Source: Oscillatoriaceae cyanobacterium M7585_C2015_266
Lineage (GTDB): Bacteria > Cyanobacteriota > Cyanobacteriia > Cyanobacteriales > Oscillatoriaceae
Length of the DNA stretch: 64,000 nucleotides
Direction: 5' to 3'
Assembly (NCBI GenBank): GCA_015295835.1
Contig: DVEG01000032.1
Coordinates: 1 to 64,000 of the forward strand
Shown: piece after piece, positions 10,867 to 19,000 of the stretch
Layout: each line of letters starts with the position of its first letter
Numbering within the stretch: the first letter of the stretch is position 1
Position numbers and translations under genes: made by a program
Notes under the pieces: model-generated
Databases searched by the model: none
Seen by the model: the letters and a program-made list of their open reading frames with translations, nothing else
What the model was told of the DNA's origin: nothing

Positions 10867-11412
10867 TTAGGAAATTAATTCGGTTGCCAGGAGTTCTCCG
10901 GCGTATTTTTCCACTACAAACTTGTGTCGTCTGATTAATTTTTCATTCTTGAAAACAAGAAATACTTTTTTTATCGAGGTATTTGTATCTAAAAAATTTT
11001 TAATTTCAGTCACAGCAATTTTCGATGCTTTCTTGAGAGGAAACCGATAAAAGCCGATACTGATGGGTGGAAAGGCGATCGTTTCTACTCCATACTCTGC
11101 GGCTAATTTCAAACAATTGCGGTAGCATTGTGCAAGCTGCTCCTGCTCTCGATGTTTTCCTTGCAACCAGATTGGTGCTACCGTATGTATGATCCACTTA
11201 ACAGGAAGATTGTAGCCGCGAGTTATTCTGGCCTCACCTGTGGGACAGAGCTCGAACTGGCGACATTCTTCTAACAACTCCGGTCCTGCTGCTTGGTGAA
11301 TGGTCTTAAATATGCCATGACCCTTAGTCAGATTATTTGTAGTAGGATTGACGATCGCATCTACTTTGAGTGTAGTAATATCACCTTCAATAACTTCGAT
11401 TCTGTTCGACAT
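10867..11412 (-). CDS. Macro domain protein (ADP-ribose-binding fold), altered catalytic loops
   Basis: 181 residues, essentially one macro domain, a fold that binds ADP-ribose or related nucleotides and in several subfamilies removes ADP-ribose from proteins or deacetylates O-acetyl-ADP-ribose. GDITTLKVDAIVN (residues 10-22), TGEARITRGYNLP, WIIHTVAP and IAFPPISIGFYRFP are in the right order. Differences from the MacroD/YmdB pattern: NAAN is NPTTNN (22-27), the Gly-rich GGGVDGAIH loop is KGHGIFKTIH (30-39) with the usual Asp replaced, and ISTGVYGFP is ISIGFYRFP. Hydrolase activity is therefore doubtful; a binding or regulatory role is possible. It is divergently transcribed, 60 bp away, from a Nudix gene of the ADP-ribose pyrophosphatase type. 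Confidence 0.88.
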   Translation of the reverse strand: MSNRIEVIEGDITTLKVDAIVNPTTNNLTKGHGIFKTIHQAAGPELLEECRQFELCPTGEARITRGYNLPVKWIIHTVAPIWLQGKHREQEQLAQCYRNCLKLAAEYGVETIAFPPISIGFYRFPLKKASKIAVTEIKNFLDTNTSIKKVFLVFKNEKLIRRHKFVVEKYAGELLATELIS

Positions 11413-11472
11413 AGCTGTTTTTCATTGTTCTGTTAGTTTTTATTTTATAGGGGCTGCCAGCTTCTGTTTAAT

Positions 11473-12054
11473 ATGAAAAACTTAAAAAAGTGGAAGCTAT
11501 TGCGCTCGCAGATTGTTTTTAAAAACCGCTGGTGTCAAGTAAGACAAGACGAAGTAGAATTGCCTAATGGTCAATTTATAAATGACTATTTCGTCAATGT
11601 CAGACCCGATATTGCCCTAGTCTTTCCCCTAACCAAAAATCGAGAAATCGTATTTGTACGTCAGTATCGGCACGGCGTAAGAGAAATTTTGTTAGAGCTG
11701 CCAGCGGGGGCTTTCAAAGCCGATGAAGAAACTCCAGAATCAGCAGCCATGAGAGAATTGAGGGAAGAAACAGGATATACCTGCGAGCGCCTGATCAAAC
11801 TTGCCACACTATACGACAATCCCGTCAAAGATACCAATACGATTCACCTGTTTTTTGCCGCCGACGTTGAAAAAACCGGACAGCAAATTCTTGATATTAC
11901 AGAAGAAATTGAAATAGTTTTAATACCGATTTCCCAAGTCCTAGAAAAAATCACAAGCGGCGAAATTTGCGTAGCTGGAAGCGTGGCAGCAATTTTCTTG
12001 GGATTAAATTTCTTCAGCCAATCCGGTTGGCAAAATTTCCTTACCAGCCCCTAG
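11473..12054 (+). CDS. Nudix hydrolase, ADP-ribose pyrophosphatase type
   Basis: 193 residues. The architecture matches ADP-sugar pyrophosphatases: an N-terminal beta region (VRQDEVELPNGQFINDYFV), FVRQYRHGVREILLELPAGAF, and the Nudix box TPESAAMRELREETGY with the metal-binding REL.EE.G core. The spacing between the leading Gly of PAGAF and the first Glu of the box is one residue longer than the strict G(x5)E rule if E8 of the motif is used. The expected reaction is ADP-ribose to AMP and ribose 5-phosphate, but other ADP-sugars or NADH are possible. It diverges from the macro-domain gene and its last 14 bases overlap the 3' end of the convergent DUF427 gene. Confidence 0.9.
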   Translation: MKNLKKWKLLRSQIVFKNRWCQVRQDEVELPNGQFINDYFVNVRPDIALVFPLTKNREIVFVRQYRHGVREILLELPAGAFKADEETPESAAMRELREETGYTCERLIKLATLYDNPVKDTNTIHLFFAADVEKTGQQILDITEEIEIVLIPISQVLEKITSGEICVAGSVAAIFLGLNFFSQSGWQNFLTSP

Positions 12055-12535
12055 TTCCCGCCCCACCTTTAAAAGGGCCGACAATATCCTTGGTAATCCA
12101 ACCGCCATAGAAATCTCCTGGCTGTGGCTCTACCTTTTCCCCATCCACATAACAGGCATCCATCCGGCTGGCGTAAAAAGCCACATAGTCTTTTATCGAT
12201 GCAAACGCAGGCGTAGGATTAGGATAAAACCATGCAGCATCGGTAGCAAGCTTTTCGCCAACCACAATCGTATAGTAACAAGCCTTACCTTTCCACTCGC
12301 AAAAGCTGGAGCGGGAGGTTTTGATCAAATATTCCATTTTGATGTCTTCAGGCGGGATGTAGTAAACGGGCGGGTGGCTAGTTTCCAACACTCGTTTGGC
12401 GCGGCGCGTATCAGCAATGATGACACTATTGAAAATCACTTGCAAGTGTTTGCACGTATCTTGCCAAATAGGTGGACGTGGGTAATCCCAGACAGATTCT
12501 TGGCCCGGACCTGGTTCAATGCGCTGGGGGTTCAC
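12041..12535 (-). CDS. DUF427 domain protein
   Basis: 164 residues with one DUF427 domain. Recognisable parts are the opening PGPGQESVWDYPRPP, then LQVIFNSVIIADTRRAKRVLETSHPPVYYIPPEDI, the aromatic CEWKGKACYYTIVV, and a C-terminal extension ending near GWITKDIVGPFKGGAGT. DUF427 is a small beta-rich family with no established biochemical role; plants and cyanobacteria have similar proteins. The 3' end overlaps the convergent Nudix gene by 14 bp, so the two transcripts are antisense there. No signal peptide or TM. Confidence 0.88.
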   Translation of the reverse strand: MNPQRIEPGPGQESVWDYPRPPIWQDTCKHLQVIFNSVIIADTRRAKRVLETSHPPVYYIPPEDIKMEYLIKTSRSSFCEWKGKACYYTIVVGEKLATDAAWFYPNPTPAFASIKDYVAFYASRMDACYVDGEKVEPQPGDFYGGWITKDIVGPFKGGAGTRGW

Positions 12536-12631
12536 GTTGAAAGATCTATCCTAGAAACAGACGTAGAATATTTTACCCTTTATTGCTTTATTTGCCTCCT
12601 ATAGAAAGTATCCGAAATACTATAGAAATTA

Positions 12632-12653
12632 GCGGTAGAATTTCCTCTACCGC
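12632..12653 (-). terminator. Hairpin behind ycf34
   Basis: Perfect 8-bp stem GCGGTAGA / TCTACCGC with a 6-nt loop, about 35 nt past the ycf34 stop on the minus strand. There is no strong T-run after it, so it may stabilise the mRNA end rather than act as a full intrinsic terminator. Confidence 0.5.
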
Positions 12654-12687
12654 GCGTTGTTTGAGAAAGAGAGAAATCACAACTTTA

Positions 12688-12936
12688 CTAGGTGGGAATC
12701 AACTCTCCGGGTCGTAGTCTTGCCCACTTACCGATTTCCTGCTTGAAACTCTTGCAGTCCACTACATCCCATTCCATCTGAATTTCATGATCACGGGTGC
12801 GGATATTAACATTGATCCTGGGTTCTATTGGGTCAAAATCCGGCGTTTCCGTTAAATGCCGCTCTTGATGTTGCGTTTCCACTGCGTGATAAGTCAGACA
12901 GCGGTCAACGTAGTGACAGTTTACACAAATACACAT
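12688..12936 (-). CDS. ycf34: Ycf34 family protein
   Basis: 82 residues matching the Ycf34 family found in cyanobacteria and red-lineage plastids. It opens MCICVNCHYVDRC, with four cysteines (residues 2, 4, 7, 13) of the pattern reported to carry an iron-sulfur cluster, then TYHAVETQHQERHL, and ends EWDVVDCKSF...GKWARLRPGELIPT with a further Cys. Family work in Synechocystis links it to photosynthetic electron transport and energy state. No signal or membrane segment. A hairpin follows the gene. Confidence 0.95.
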   Translation of the reverse strand: MCICVNCHYVDRCLTYHAVETQHQERHLTETPDFDPIEPRINVNIRTRDHEIQMEWDVVDCKSFKQEIGKWARLRPGELIPT

Positions 12937-13121
12937 TGCCCAAGCCTCCTGTGGCTTTTTTGTTACTCTAACTCAGTTGACAGGTTAGTTGCTTGGCTTC
13001 TGGGTTGATTTTTGTTGCTAAAGCAGTTTTTGCCTAAAAGTTTTGAAAAATTCGATAAATCGGAAAAATCCAGTTTTTGGAAAAACCAAAAATATAGTAC
13101 AGTATATAGTAAAATAAGAAT

Positions 13122-14408
13122 ATGTCAAATTTATCACCATTCGCCTGCTTATTTCTCTCTCCTGAAAATTGGCCATTTAGCCGAGAATGGCTGCCGCAAC
13201 CGACTTATCTAGTAGGAGGAGCAGTTCGCGATGCACTACTTAGGCGTCAGTCAGAATATTTAGATTTGGATTTTGTCATGCCAGATTTGGCAGTGCAAAC
13301 CGCAAGCAAAATCGCAGCAGCGTATAAAGTAGGGTTTGTGTTGCTGGATGAGGCGCGTCAGATTGCCCGCGTTGTTTTTGAAAAAGCGACGGCTGATTTT
13401 GCCCAGCAAGAGGGAGCGAGTCTAGAGGAAGATTTGCGCAGGCGAGATTTTACAGTTAATGCGATCGCCTATAATCCCTACACTGAAGAATTTACAGATC
13501 CCCTGCAAGGCTGTGCCGACATTCAGGCGCGCACCTTACGTATGATTTCCCGCGCCAATCTAGAAGACGATCCCTTGCGGTTGTTGCGGGCTTATCGCCT
13601 TGCAGCGCAACTGGGTTTTACTATTGAACCAGCAACGCGAAAAGCAATCCGCGAGTTAGCCCCGTTGCTTGCTTCCGTAGCAGCAGAGCGGGTGCGAACT
13701 GAGCTGAGCTTTTTGCTTGCTATTCCTGAAGGAAACGCACAACTGCAAGCGGCTTGGGAAGATGGGGTGCTGCAAATTTGGTTTCAGAGTGCTACGAGAG
13801 AGGGTTTGGCACTACTGGCAGAAGTTGACCGAGCGGCAGCGCTATTGAGGGGCATGTGGCCAGCACTGGCTCCAGAGCTTTTGGGTAGCGTGCTTAAGAC
13901 TGTGAAGACTTCAAGAGTGGCGCTCGCTAAACTGGTTACTTTGCTAGCTCCAGAGCCAGCATTAGCAAATCAACAATTGCTACAGTTGAAGTATAGCCGC
14001 GCTGAAATTCGTGCTGCTCTGGCTGTAATCAAATACTTGCCGCAATTGCGCAAAACTTCACCGACGGTACGAGAACAGTATTTTATGTTTCGGGAGCTAG
14101 GAGATGTTTTTCCTGCTCTGGCGGTTTTGGCTGTCGCAGCCGGCGTGCCACTCGCCGCCCTCGCACCCCTTGTCGAGCGTTACCTCTCTCCTGATGATCC
14201 TGTGGTCCATCCTGTCCCGCTGCTGAGCGGCGAAACGATTATGAGCGCTTTGCAGCTCTCCCCTGGTCCTCAAGTCGGGGAACTCCTCACCGCGATCGCA
14301 ATTGCCCGGGCTGAAGGCTGTATTTCTACTCCAGAAGAAGCCCTACAATTGGCTGCACGGCTACATGCTTTTGAAAAAGAAAAATCAGCCGCCACTAATA
14401 GTTATTAA
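13122..14408 (+). CDS. tRNA nucleotidyltransferase / poly(A) polymerase family (class II)
   Basis: 428 residues. The class II nucleotidyltransferase head is clear: YLVGGAVRDALLRR (residues 29-42), the metal-binding DLDFVMPD (DxD-type), LEEDLRRRDFTVNAIAYN, and the neck motif EDDPLRLLRAYRLAAQLGF. The C-terminal half is helical body/tail without an obvious HD domain. The family adds all or part of the CCA end to tRNA or adds poly(A). In cyanobacteria such as Synechocystis the CC- and A-adding activities are known to be split between related enzymes, so the exact activity cannot be assigned here. The start is the ATG at 13122. Confidence 0.88.
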   Translation: MSNLSPFACLFLSPENWPFSREWLPQPTYLVGGAVRDALLRRQSEYLDLDFVMPDLAVQTASKIAAAYKVGFVLLDEARQIARVVFEKATADFAQQEGASLEEDLRRRDFTVNAIAYNPYTEEFTDPLQGCADIQARTLRMISRANLEDDPLRLLRAYRLAAQLGFTIEPATRKAIRELAPLLASVAAERVRTELSFLLAIPEGNAQLQAAWEDGVLQIWFQSATREGLALLAEVDRAAALLRGMWPALAPELLGSVLKTVKTSRVALAKLVTLLAPEPALANQQLLQLKYSRAEIRAALAVIKYLPQLRKTSPTVREQYFMFRELGDVFPALAVLAVAAGVPLAALAPLVERYLSPDDPVVHPVPLLSGETIMSALQLSPGPQVGELLTAIAIARAEGCISTPEEALQLAARLHAFEKEKSAATNSY

Positions 14409-14542
14409 TTTAACTTTTATTTAAATTTTGCAATTAATCAGGACATCAGTGAAAAATTTTCATTCACAAGTAGAAGTGAGAGTATACTTGTCAATAGAAT
14501 ACCTGTAAATAGTCTGGACGATATCCCTAATCAGATATCAGA

Positions 14543-14595
14543 TGAGTCTCTAGAAAGATGTTACCACCTCTTCAGGCTTTTTAGTATGAGACTCA
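14543..14595 (+). promoter_or_regulatory. Inverted repeat in the leader of the KGG gene
   Basis: An 8-bp perfect inverted repeat TGAGTCTC (14543-14550) / GAGACTCA (14588-14595) encloses a 37-nt loop ending in CTTTTT, about 36 nt before the KGG ATG. It could be an RNA stem affecting expression of the stress gene or a protein-binding site. It is the only clear structure in this 220-bp leader. Confidence 0.35.
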
Positions 14596-14631
14596 ATCAC
14601 TGAAACAGCTACAAAAATAAGGAGTAGAGTT

Positions 14632-14913
14632 ATGACAGGTAAAAGCAAGCGAGGATTTGCCTCTATGGATCGAGCAAAGCAGCGGGAAATTGCCAGCAAA
14701 GGCGGAAAAGCTGCCCATCAAAAGGGGACGGCACACGAGTTTACCCCAGAGGAAGCTAGGGAAGCAGGTCGTAAAGGAGGCGAGGCGGTAAGCAAAAACC
14801 GCGAACACATGGCTGAAATAGGCAGGAAGGGCGGCGAAGCCGTGAGCGAAAACCGTCAACACATGGCTGAAATAGGCAAAAAAGGTGGCAAGCAAAGTCA
14901 CAAAAACAGTTAA
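14632..14913 (+). CDS. KGG-repeat (GsiB/Con-10-like) stress protein
   Basis: 93 residues, very hydrophilic and rich in Gly, Lys, Glu and Ala. It contains four to five KGG units: RGFASMDRAKQREIASKGGKA, EAREAGRKGGEAV, MAEIGRKGGEAV and MAEIGKKGGKQS, with the 21-22-residue spacing of Pfam KGG repeats. Such proteins (Bacillus GsiB, fungal Con-10) are induced by general stress or desiccation and are probably disordered hydrophilins. The last two units are nearly identical at DNA level, a sign of recent duplication. An inverted repeat lies in the leader and a possible small-RNA unit follows. A protective role is inferred from the family. Confidence 0.92.
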   Translation: MTGKSKRGFASMDRAKQREIASKGGKAAHQKGTAHEFTPEEAREAGRKGGEAVSKNREHMAEIGRKGGEAVSENRQHMAEIGKKGGKQSHKNS

Positions 14914-14920
14914 AACCCCC

Positions 14921-14950
14921 TTGACTTGATCGGGGTGTAACGCCTACAAT
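14921..14950 (+). promoter_or_regulatory. Sigma70-like promoter behind the KGG gene
   Basis: TTGACT (14921-14926) and TACAAT (14945-14950) are separated by 18 nt, a good match to a group 1 sigma factor promoter. Its predicted start is near 14957. No ORF follows before the intrinsic terminator at 15088-15120. The -35 half also lies in a weak ACCCC/GGGGT stem, so it could instead be the 3' end of the KGG transcript. Confidence 0.5.
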
Positions 14951-14956
14951 ACAAGC

Positions 14957-15124
14957 GTACTCCAACTAGCATACCTTTGAGTAAAACTACTGTGTAACGA
15001 CATTTATACTGCTGCTAGCTATTCGCCCTTTCTTGTACAAACGAGGAGTCGTAGGTGAGGAGACGGGCAAGAACCCCAAAACTGTTGAAACCCGTTTTCT
15101 AGTTTTATGAAAACGGGTTTTTAA
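14957..15124 (+). ncRNA. Candidate small RNA, about 165 nt
   Basis: A non-coding interval that begins just after a TTGACT-N18-TACAAT promoter and ends at a strong hairpin plus T-run. It contains no plausible coding frame, so a free-standing small RNA is the simplest reading. It does not match the 6S RNA, Yfr1, Yfr2, tmRNA, RNase P RNA or SRP RNA signatures I know. The alternative is a structured 3' UTR of the KGG mRNA. Confidence 0.4.
15088..15124 (+). terminator. Intrinsic terminator
   Basis: 12-bp perfect stem AAACCCGTTTTC (15088-15099) / GAAAACGGGTTT (15109-15120) with a 9-nt loop, continuing into TTTTT. It is a textbook factor-independent terminator on the plus strand. Confidence 0.85.
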
Positions 15125-15226
15125 TGACAAATATTAAAATTTTTTAATTTCATTAAGAGCGGGTATGCATACTATATTTTCAATTTGATTTGTTTGATTT
15201 ACTTTTGTGTTAAAAAATTAAGTAAA

Positions 15227-16363
15227 CTATTTACGAGCGATCGCATCCCAAAAACCTTCCCCAGGCAAATCTAAATTTTCCAGAAACTGGTTAACAGTTT
15301 TCGCAGCAGCTATTCCAGAATTGAGGGCACTTTCAATAAAGTTACCCCCCACATCACCCCCACACCAATCGCCACAGCAAACCAGCGGTAAAGGCGTCGC
15401 GGCACTCAAACAAGTTTCTGAAAGAGGATAGCTAGGGAAAGCATATCGCCAGCGGTGAACTTGCATCCATTCTGGAGAATTTCCCCAAGGGAGGAGGAAT
15501 TTAGCCGCCTCAGCAATTAGTGCTTGTGCTGCTGGTTGTAAATCCTCAGCGTCGAGATACTGCTGCGCAAATTCAGGGCTGCTGTGCAATACAAAAACAG
15601 GCTGAGCTGAGAGCGCTCGCTTACTACTATCCCAGCCAATCCAAGCTAACTGAGACTCTTTTGGAAATATCACAGCTCGCCAACCAACATCGCGTTGCGC
15701 CATATCTTGCTGCCGAAAAGCTGGGTAAGCCGCAAGCACGCTTATACATGGTTGGTATTCAGCATATCGTACTTTCCTCAAAAACTCAGCAGGCAAATCT
15801 GTTAAAGGTGCCAACAGTATCAAAGCTTGAGGAGCAGGTATTGCCACTACCACTGCCCGTGCAGTTAATTCCGTGGGAGTTTGAGCGTCTTCGTTAGCGG
15901 CTTCCAGAGTCAGGTACCAAATTTTGCCATCTTTTGCTGCCAGCCTCTGTACGCGCCGATTCAGCCAGATATTTAAATCTGAAGCCAAAAATTTGCCGAC
16001 AGCATTCATCCCCTCCGGTGCCACATAATACAAACACCAGCCCCCCGCCTCTGCCACAGAAAGTTTTCCTGTTATCGGATTAACCGCGTAAGTAGTATCT
16101 GTCCAGATGTCCACAATTCCGCGACTGCGCAAAACTAGAACCAAACGCCGCAAAAGTTCGCTTTTAGGTTCCAGGTATCGCGCCCCGTGATCGACGCGAG
16201 TGTTCCCCACCCTTCGCGTTGCCACTCTTCCCCCCACTCCACGGGATTTTTCTACAACCACAACAGAATAACCCGCTTGCTGTAACTGTTGGGCACAAGT
16301 TAGCCCTGCCATCCCGGCACCGATCACTGCTATGTCAAATTTATTTTCAGAGCGTGCTTCCAA
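15227..16363 (-). CDS. FAD-dependent oxidoreductase, renalase/amine-oxidase-like
   Basis: 378 residues. N-terminal FAD Rossmann motif IAVIGAGMAGLTCAQQL (about residues 11-27), then VVVVEKSRGVGGRVATRR and RVDHGARYL, the pattern of renalase-like NAD(P)/FAD proteins. The C-terminus has the FAD-closing segment VCCGDWCGGDVGGNFIESALNSGIAAA. In this group the known animal enzyme oxidises unusual dihydro-NAD(P) isomers; the substrate of the cyanobacterial proteins is not known. No signal peptide. It lies alone with divergent spacing from the next gene. Family call firm, reaction unassigned. Confidence 0.9.
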   Translation of the reverse strand: MEARSENKFDIAVIGAGMAGLTCAQQLQQAGYSVVVVEKSRGVGGRVATRRVGNTRVDHGARYLEPKSELLRRLVLVLRSRGIVDIWTDTTYAVNPITGKLSVAEAGGWCLYYVAPEGMNAVGKFLASDLNIWLNRRVQRLAAKDGKIWYLTLEAANEDAQTPTELTARAVVVAIPAPQALILLAPLTDLPAEFLRKVRYAEYQPCISVLAAYPAFRQQDMAQRDVGWRAVIFPKESQLAWIGWDSSKRALSAQPVFVLHSSPEFAQQYLDAEDLQPAAQALIAEAAKFLLPWGNSPEWMQVHRWRYAFPSYPLSETCLSAATPLPLVCCGDWCGGDVGGNFIESALNSGIAAAKTVNQFLENLDLPGEGFWDAIARK

Positions 16364-16616
16364 CTTTTCCTCTTAGTCAGAAATAATAGTAGTAATTTTT
16401 AATTTTCGTTAATTTTATTTACTAGTGTAGCACAAAAATTATAAAATTACTATATTTTTTGCTTTGCAAGCTCAGACATCCAGCTCGAAAAGTAAGTTTT
16501 AAAAATTAGTTTATATAGAAAAGCTTTAGCTGCGCATTTGCCTCCAAACCTCACTCCTTGCCAAAGCGCCAATAGTAGAATAAAAAACAGAAATTATAAG
16601 CGCGGAGGTATAAAAG

Positions 16617-17459
16617 TTGGACGAGCTGAGAGCTGCACTGGAAATGGCCACAGAAGAAGAATTGCAGGAATTGACCTACCTGCTATTCTGTCGCAAATTT
16701 AATCCCCTAGACTATCTCAACACCCCCACGCCGATAGACATTCAAAGCCGCGAGCGAGAAGCGTGGCTAGATGCTTTAGAGCAACGATTTCGCTATTTAG
16801 CAGCCGATGGCATAACCGTATTGCGGGGCCGTACCGATACAGTAACCTATCGACAAGCAATTATAAAAGTTTTTCGTTACCTGAAAATTCCCTACTCGAA
16901 TAAACTCTCCACCACCGACTTAGAGGCAGAACTATTTCTCAACTTACTAGGGCGAGCATGGAAGAAAATGCCAGCTTCCGAACAGCAAGCCTTGACAGTG
17001 CAACTGCAAAAAAGTCTAGCAAAAGCTAAATTTTCCACACCGCTACCCCTCTCTTTTGAGAAAGATCCATTCGGCTTACTGTTTAAAGGCGGCAGCGCCC
17101 TAGCAGTTTCTGCTGTGATAAAGCCAATATTGCTGCAGCAACTCGCCCGTCAGTTTGCTATTCAATTTGCCAAATATCAAGTCGCTAAAGCTACCCTAAT
17201 GCAGGGGGGGCTGAGCGCAGCAGCAAAATTCGAGAGCTATGTGGCACTGCAAACGGCGCGACGGGGAATGGCGTTGAGTGCCGCCCGCTATGGAGCAGTG
17301 CGCAGCGTCTTCGCTTTCCTCGGACCAATGCTTTGGGCCTGGTTTTTAGCCGATCTAGGTTGGCGAGCGATCGCCACCAACTACGCCCGCATTATCCCCA
17401 CCATTTTTACCCTGGCACAAATTCGTCTTACTCGCGCCGAGTGCTGGGAACCTGCCTGA
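16617..17459 (+). CDS. YaaW-like conserved protein
   Basis: 280 residues starting at TTG (16617). The start is decided by a strong GGAGG at about 16603-16607, nine bases upstream. The N-terminus (DELRAALEMATEEELQELTYLLF) and ELFLNLLGRAWKKMPASEQQAL resemble the YaaW/DUF3944 group of E. coli and cyanobacteria. The C-terminal half is hydrophobic and Ala/Gly-rich (GGSALAVSAVIKPILLQQLARQ; SVFAFLGPMLWAWFLADLGW), suggesting one or two membrane-associated helices. Function unknown across the family. The next gene, an O-antigen-ligase-like protein, begins 30 bp downstream, so they are likely co-transcribed. Confidence 0.7.
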   Translation: MDELRAALEMATEEELQELTYLLFCRKFNPLDYLNTPTPIDIQSREREAWLDALEQRFRYLAADGITVLRGRTDTVTYRQAIIKVFRYLKIPYSNKLSTTDLEAELFLNLLGRAWKKMPASEQQALTVQLQKSLAKAKFSTPLPLSFEKDPFGLLFKGGSALAVSAVIKPILLQQLARQFAIQFAKYQVAKATLMQGGLSAAAKFESYVALQTARRGMALSAARYGAVRSVFAFLGPMLWAWFLADLGWRAIATNYARIIPTIFTLAQIRLTRAECWEPA

Positions 17460-17489
17460 GAAAGTAACACTACAGCCTTACGGAGAAAA

Positions 17490-18842
17490 GTGAAAAACCT
17501 CCTTTCTCCTTGCCCTAACCCGCGCTTGCAAGCCTCCTGGAATGCAACTCAACTGGGATTACTTTGTCTGCCATTGAGTCCATTTCTTGGGGCAGTCTGT
17601 CTGGGGCTGGCAATGATAGATACTAGTCGACAGCAATTAGATAAAATCACCCGCCGCCCCCTCAACCAAGGCTTCGCAATTTTAGCAGGCTGGCTTGTGA
17701 TCACAGCTTTTTTCGCTTATGACAAAGGCGCCGCCTTGATTGGATTGTTTAATTTCCTGCCTTTCTTTATTCTGTTTGCTGCCTTGAGTACCTTGATTCA
17801 AACACCCGCGCAGTTGCGGCAAATAGCCTGGATTATAGCGAGCGCTTCCCTGCCCGTCGTCATCATCGGCTACGGGCAGTTATTTTGGGGCTGGGCTGGG
17901 CACCTCACCTTTTTGTGGATTGTTATTGATTGGCAGCTAATGCCAACAGGTAACCCCCCTGGGCGCATGGCATCGGTTTTTCAATATGCCAATTTACTAG
18001 CTATTTATCTAATCATTACCTTTATTTTGACTTTGGGGCTGTGGATTGAAACTTGCCAAACTTTGCAGCACAAAAACTTTTTATCGGCAGAAGAAAAAAA
18101 GCTGATTACCCCCTCCCTACGTTTGGCGTTTTTAAGCCTCACCGTTGTCAGTCAAACGCTCGCTCTCATCCTCACTAACTCCCGCAATGCTTGGGGTATC
18201 GCCGCTCTAGCTTGTCTTGTGTTCGCTATTTACTTACAATGGTATTGGTTCGTCAGCATCTTTGTTAGCATCAGTGGCAGCGTCTTCTGGTCAGCTTTTG
18301 GCCCTAACCCCCTCCGCCAGTGGCTCAGAACTATTATCCCCCCTTACTTTTGGCAGCGGCTTACCGACGAACTATATCCTAACCGCCCCCTCGCTACTTT
18401 GCGAACCTCCCAATGGCAATTTGCTTGGAATATGACTCTGGCGAAACCTTTAATGGGATGGGGATTGCGCAATTTTAACCCAATTTACCAAGCTAAAACC
18501 GGCGAATGGCTAGGGCACCCGCATAATCTATTTTTGATGTTATCTTCAGAATCTGGTATTCCAGCAACACTTTTATTCTGTGGGTTAGTTGGATGGATTT
18601 TGGCAAAAACTATATTGTTTCTCCGCAACTGGGCGCAAGAGAGTTTAGAATTAAAAGCGCTCGCATCTCGACAAGATCATTTTATTCTTTTCACTTATCT
18701 AGTAGCATTTTTCGCTTGTACACTCTTTCACTTCTTTGATGTACCTCTGTTTGACTTGCGGATAAATGTTATGGGATGGCTACTACTATCAGCAATTTGG
18801 GGAATCGTGGAACATAAAAATGCCAACATCCCTTATCGATAG
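17490..18842 (+). CDS. O-antigen ligase (WaaL/IctB-like) membrane protein
   Basis: 450 residues, GTG start with a GGAG RBS. About ten to twelve TM segments, a long C-terminal periplasmic loop, and the Wzy_C region: ILTNSRNAWGIAALACLVFA, then MGWGLRNFNPIY and GHPHNLFLMLSSESG, whose Arg and His are typical of O-antigen ligases and polymerases. Such proteins join or polymerise lipid-linked glycans; in cyanobacteria the group also includes IctB, once thought to affect bicarbonate. The distant polysaccharide locus at 45716-60340 has its own polymerase, so this may act on another glycan. Partner likely the YaaW-like gene upstream. Confidence 0.85.
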   Translation: MKNLLSPCPNPRLQASWNATQLGLLCLPLSPFLGAVCLGLAMIDTSRQQLDKITRRPLNQGFAILAGWLVITAFFAYDKGAALIGLFNFLPFFILFAALSTLIQTPAQLRQIAWIIASASLPVVIIGYGQLFWGWAGHLTFLWIVIDWQLMPTGNPPGRMASVFQYANLLAIYLIITFILTLGLWIETCQTLQHKNFLSAEEKKLITPSLRLAFLSLTVVSQTLALILTNSRNAWGIAALACLVFAIYLQWYWFVSIFVSISGSVFWSAFGPNPLRQWLRTIIPPYFWQRLTDELYPNRPLATLRTSQWQFAWNMTLAKPLMGWGLRNFNPIYQAKTGEWLGHPHNLFLMLSSESGIPATLLFCGLVGWILAKTILFLRNWAQESLELKALASRQDHFILFTYLVAFFACTLFHFFDVPLFDLRINVMGWLLLSAIWGIVEHKNANIPYR

Positions 18843-19000
18843 CAAAATTTCAACCTAAAAAAATATATAACAAAAAAAATATATAGGGCGCATCTAACAA
18901 CCCACAACCTTCTTCCCAGCAACCTTTTCACCAGTGCAAGCTTGGGAGAGAAACAACTTACTTCATGTAAACCATTACCATTGAGACAAAGTTATAGAAT

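Noticed and set aside
14957-15124. Known RNA families (6S, Yfr1, Yfr2, tmRNA) for this interval
   Set aside because: The conserved sequence marks (for example ACUCCUCACAC of Yfr1 in the right orientation, or the tmRNA ends) are not present; left as an unassigned candidate.
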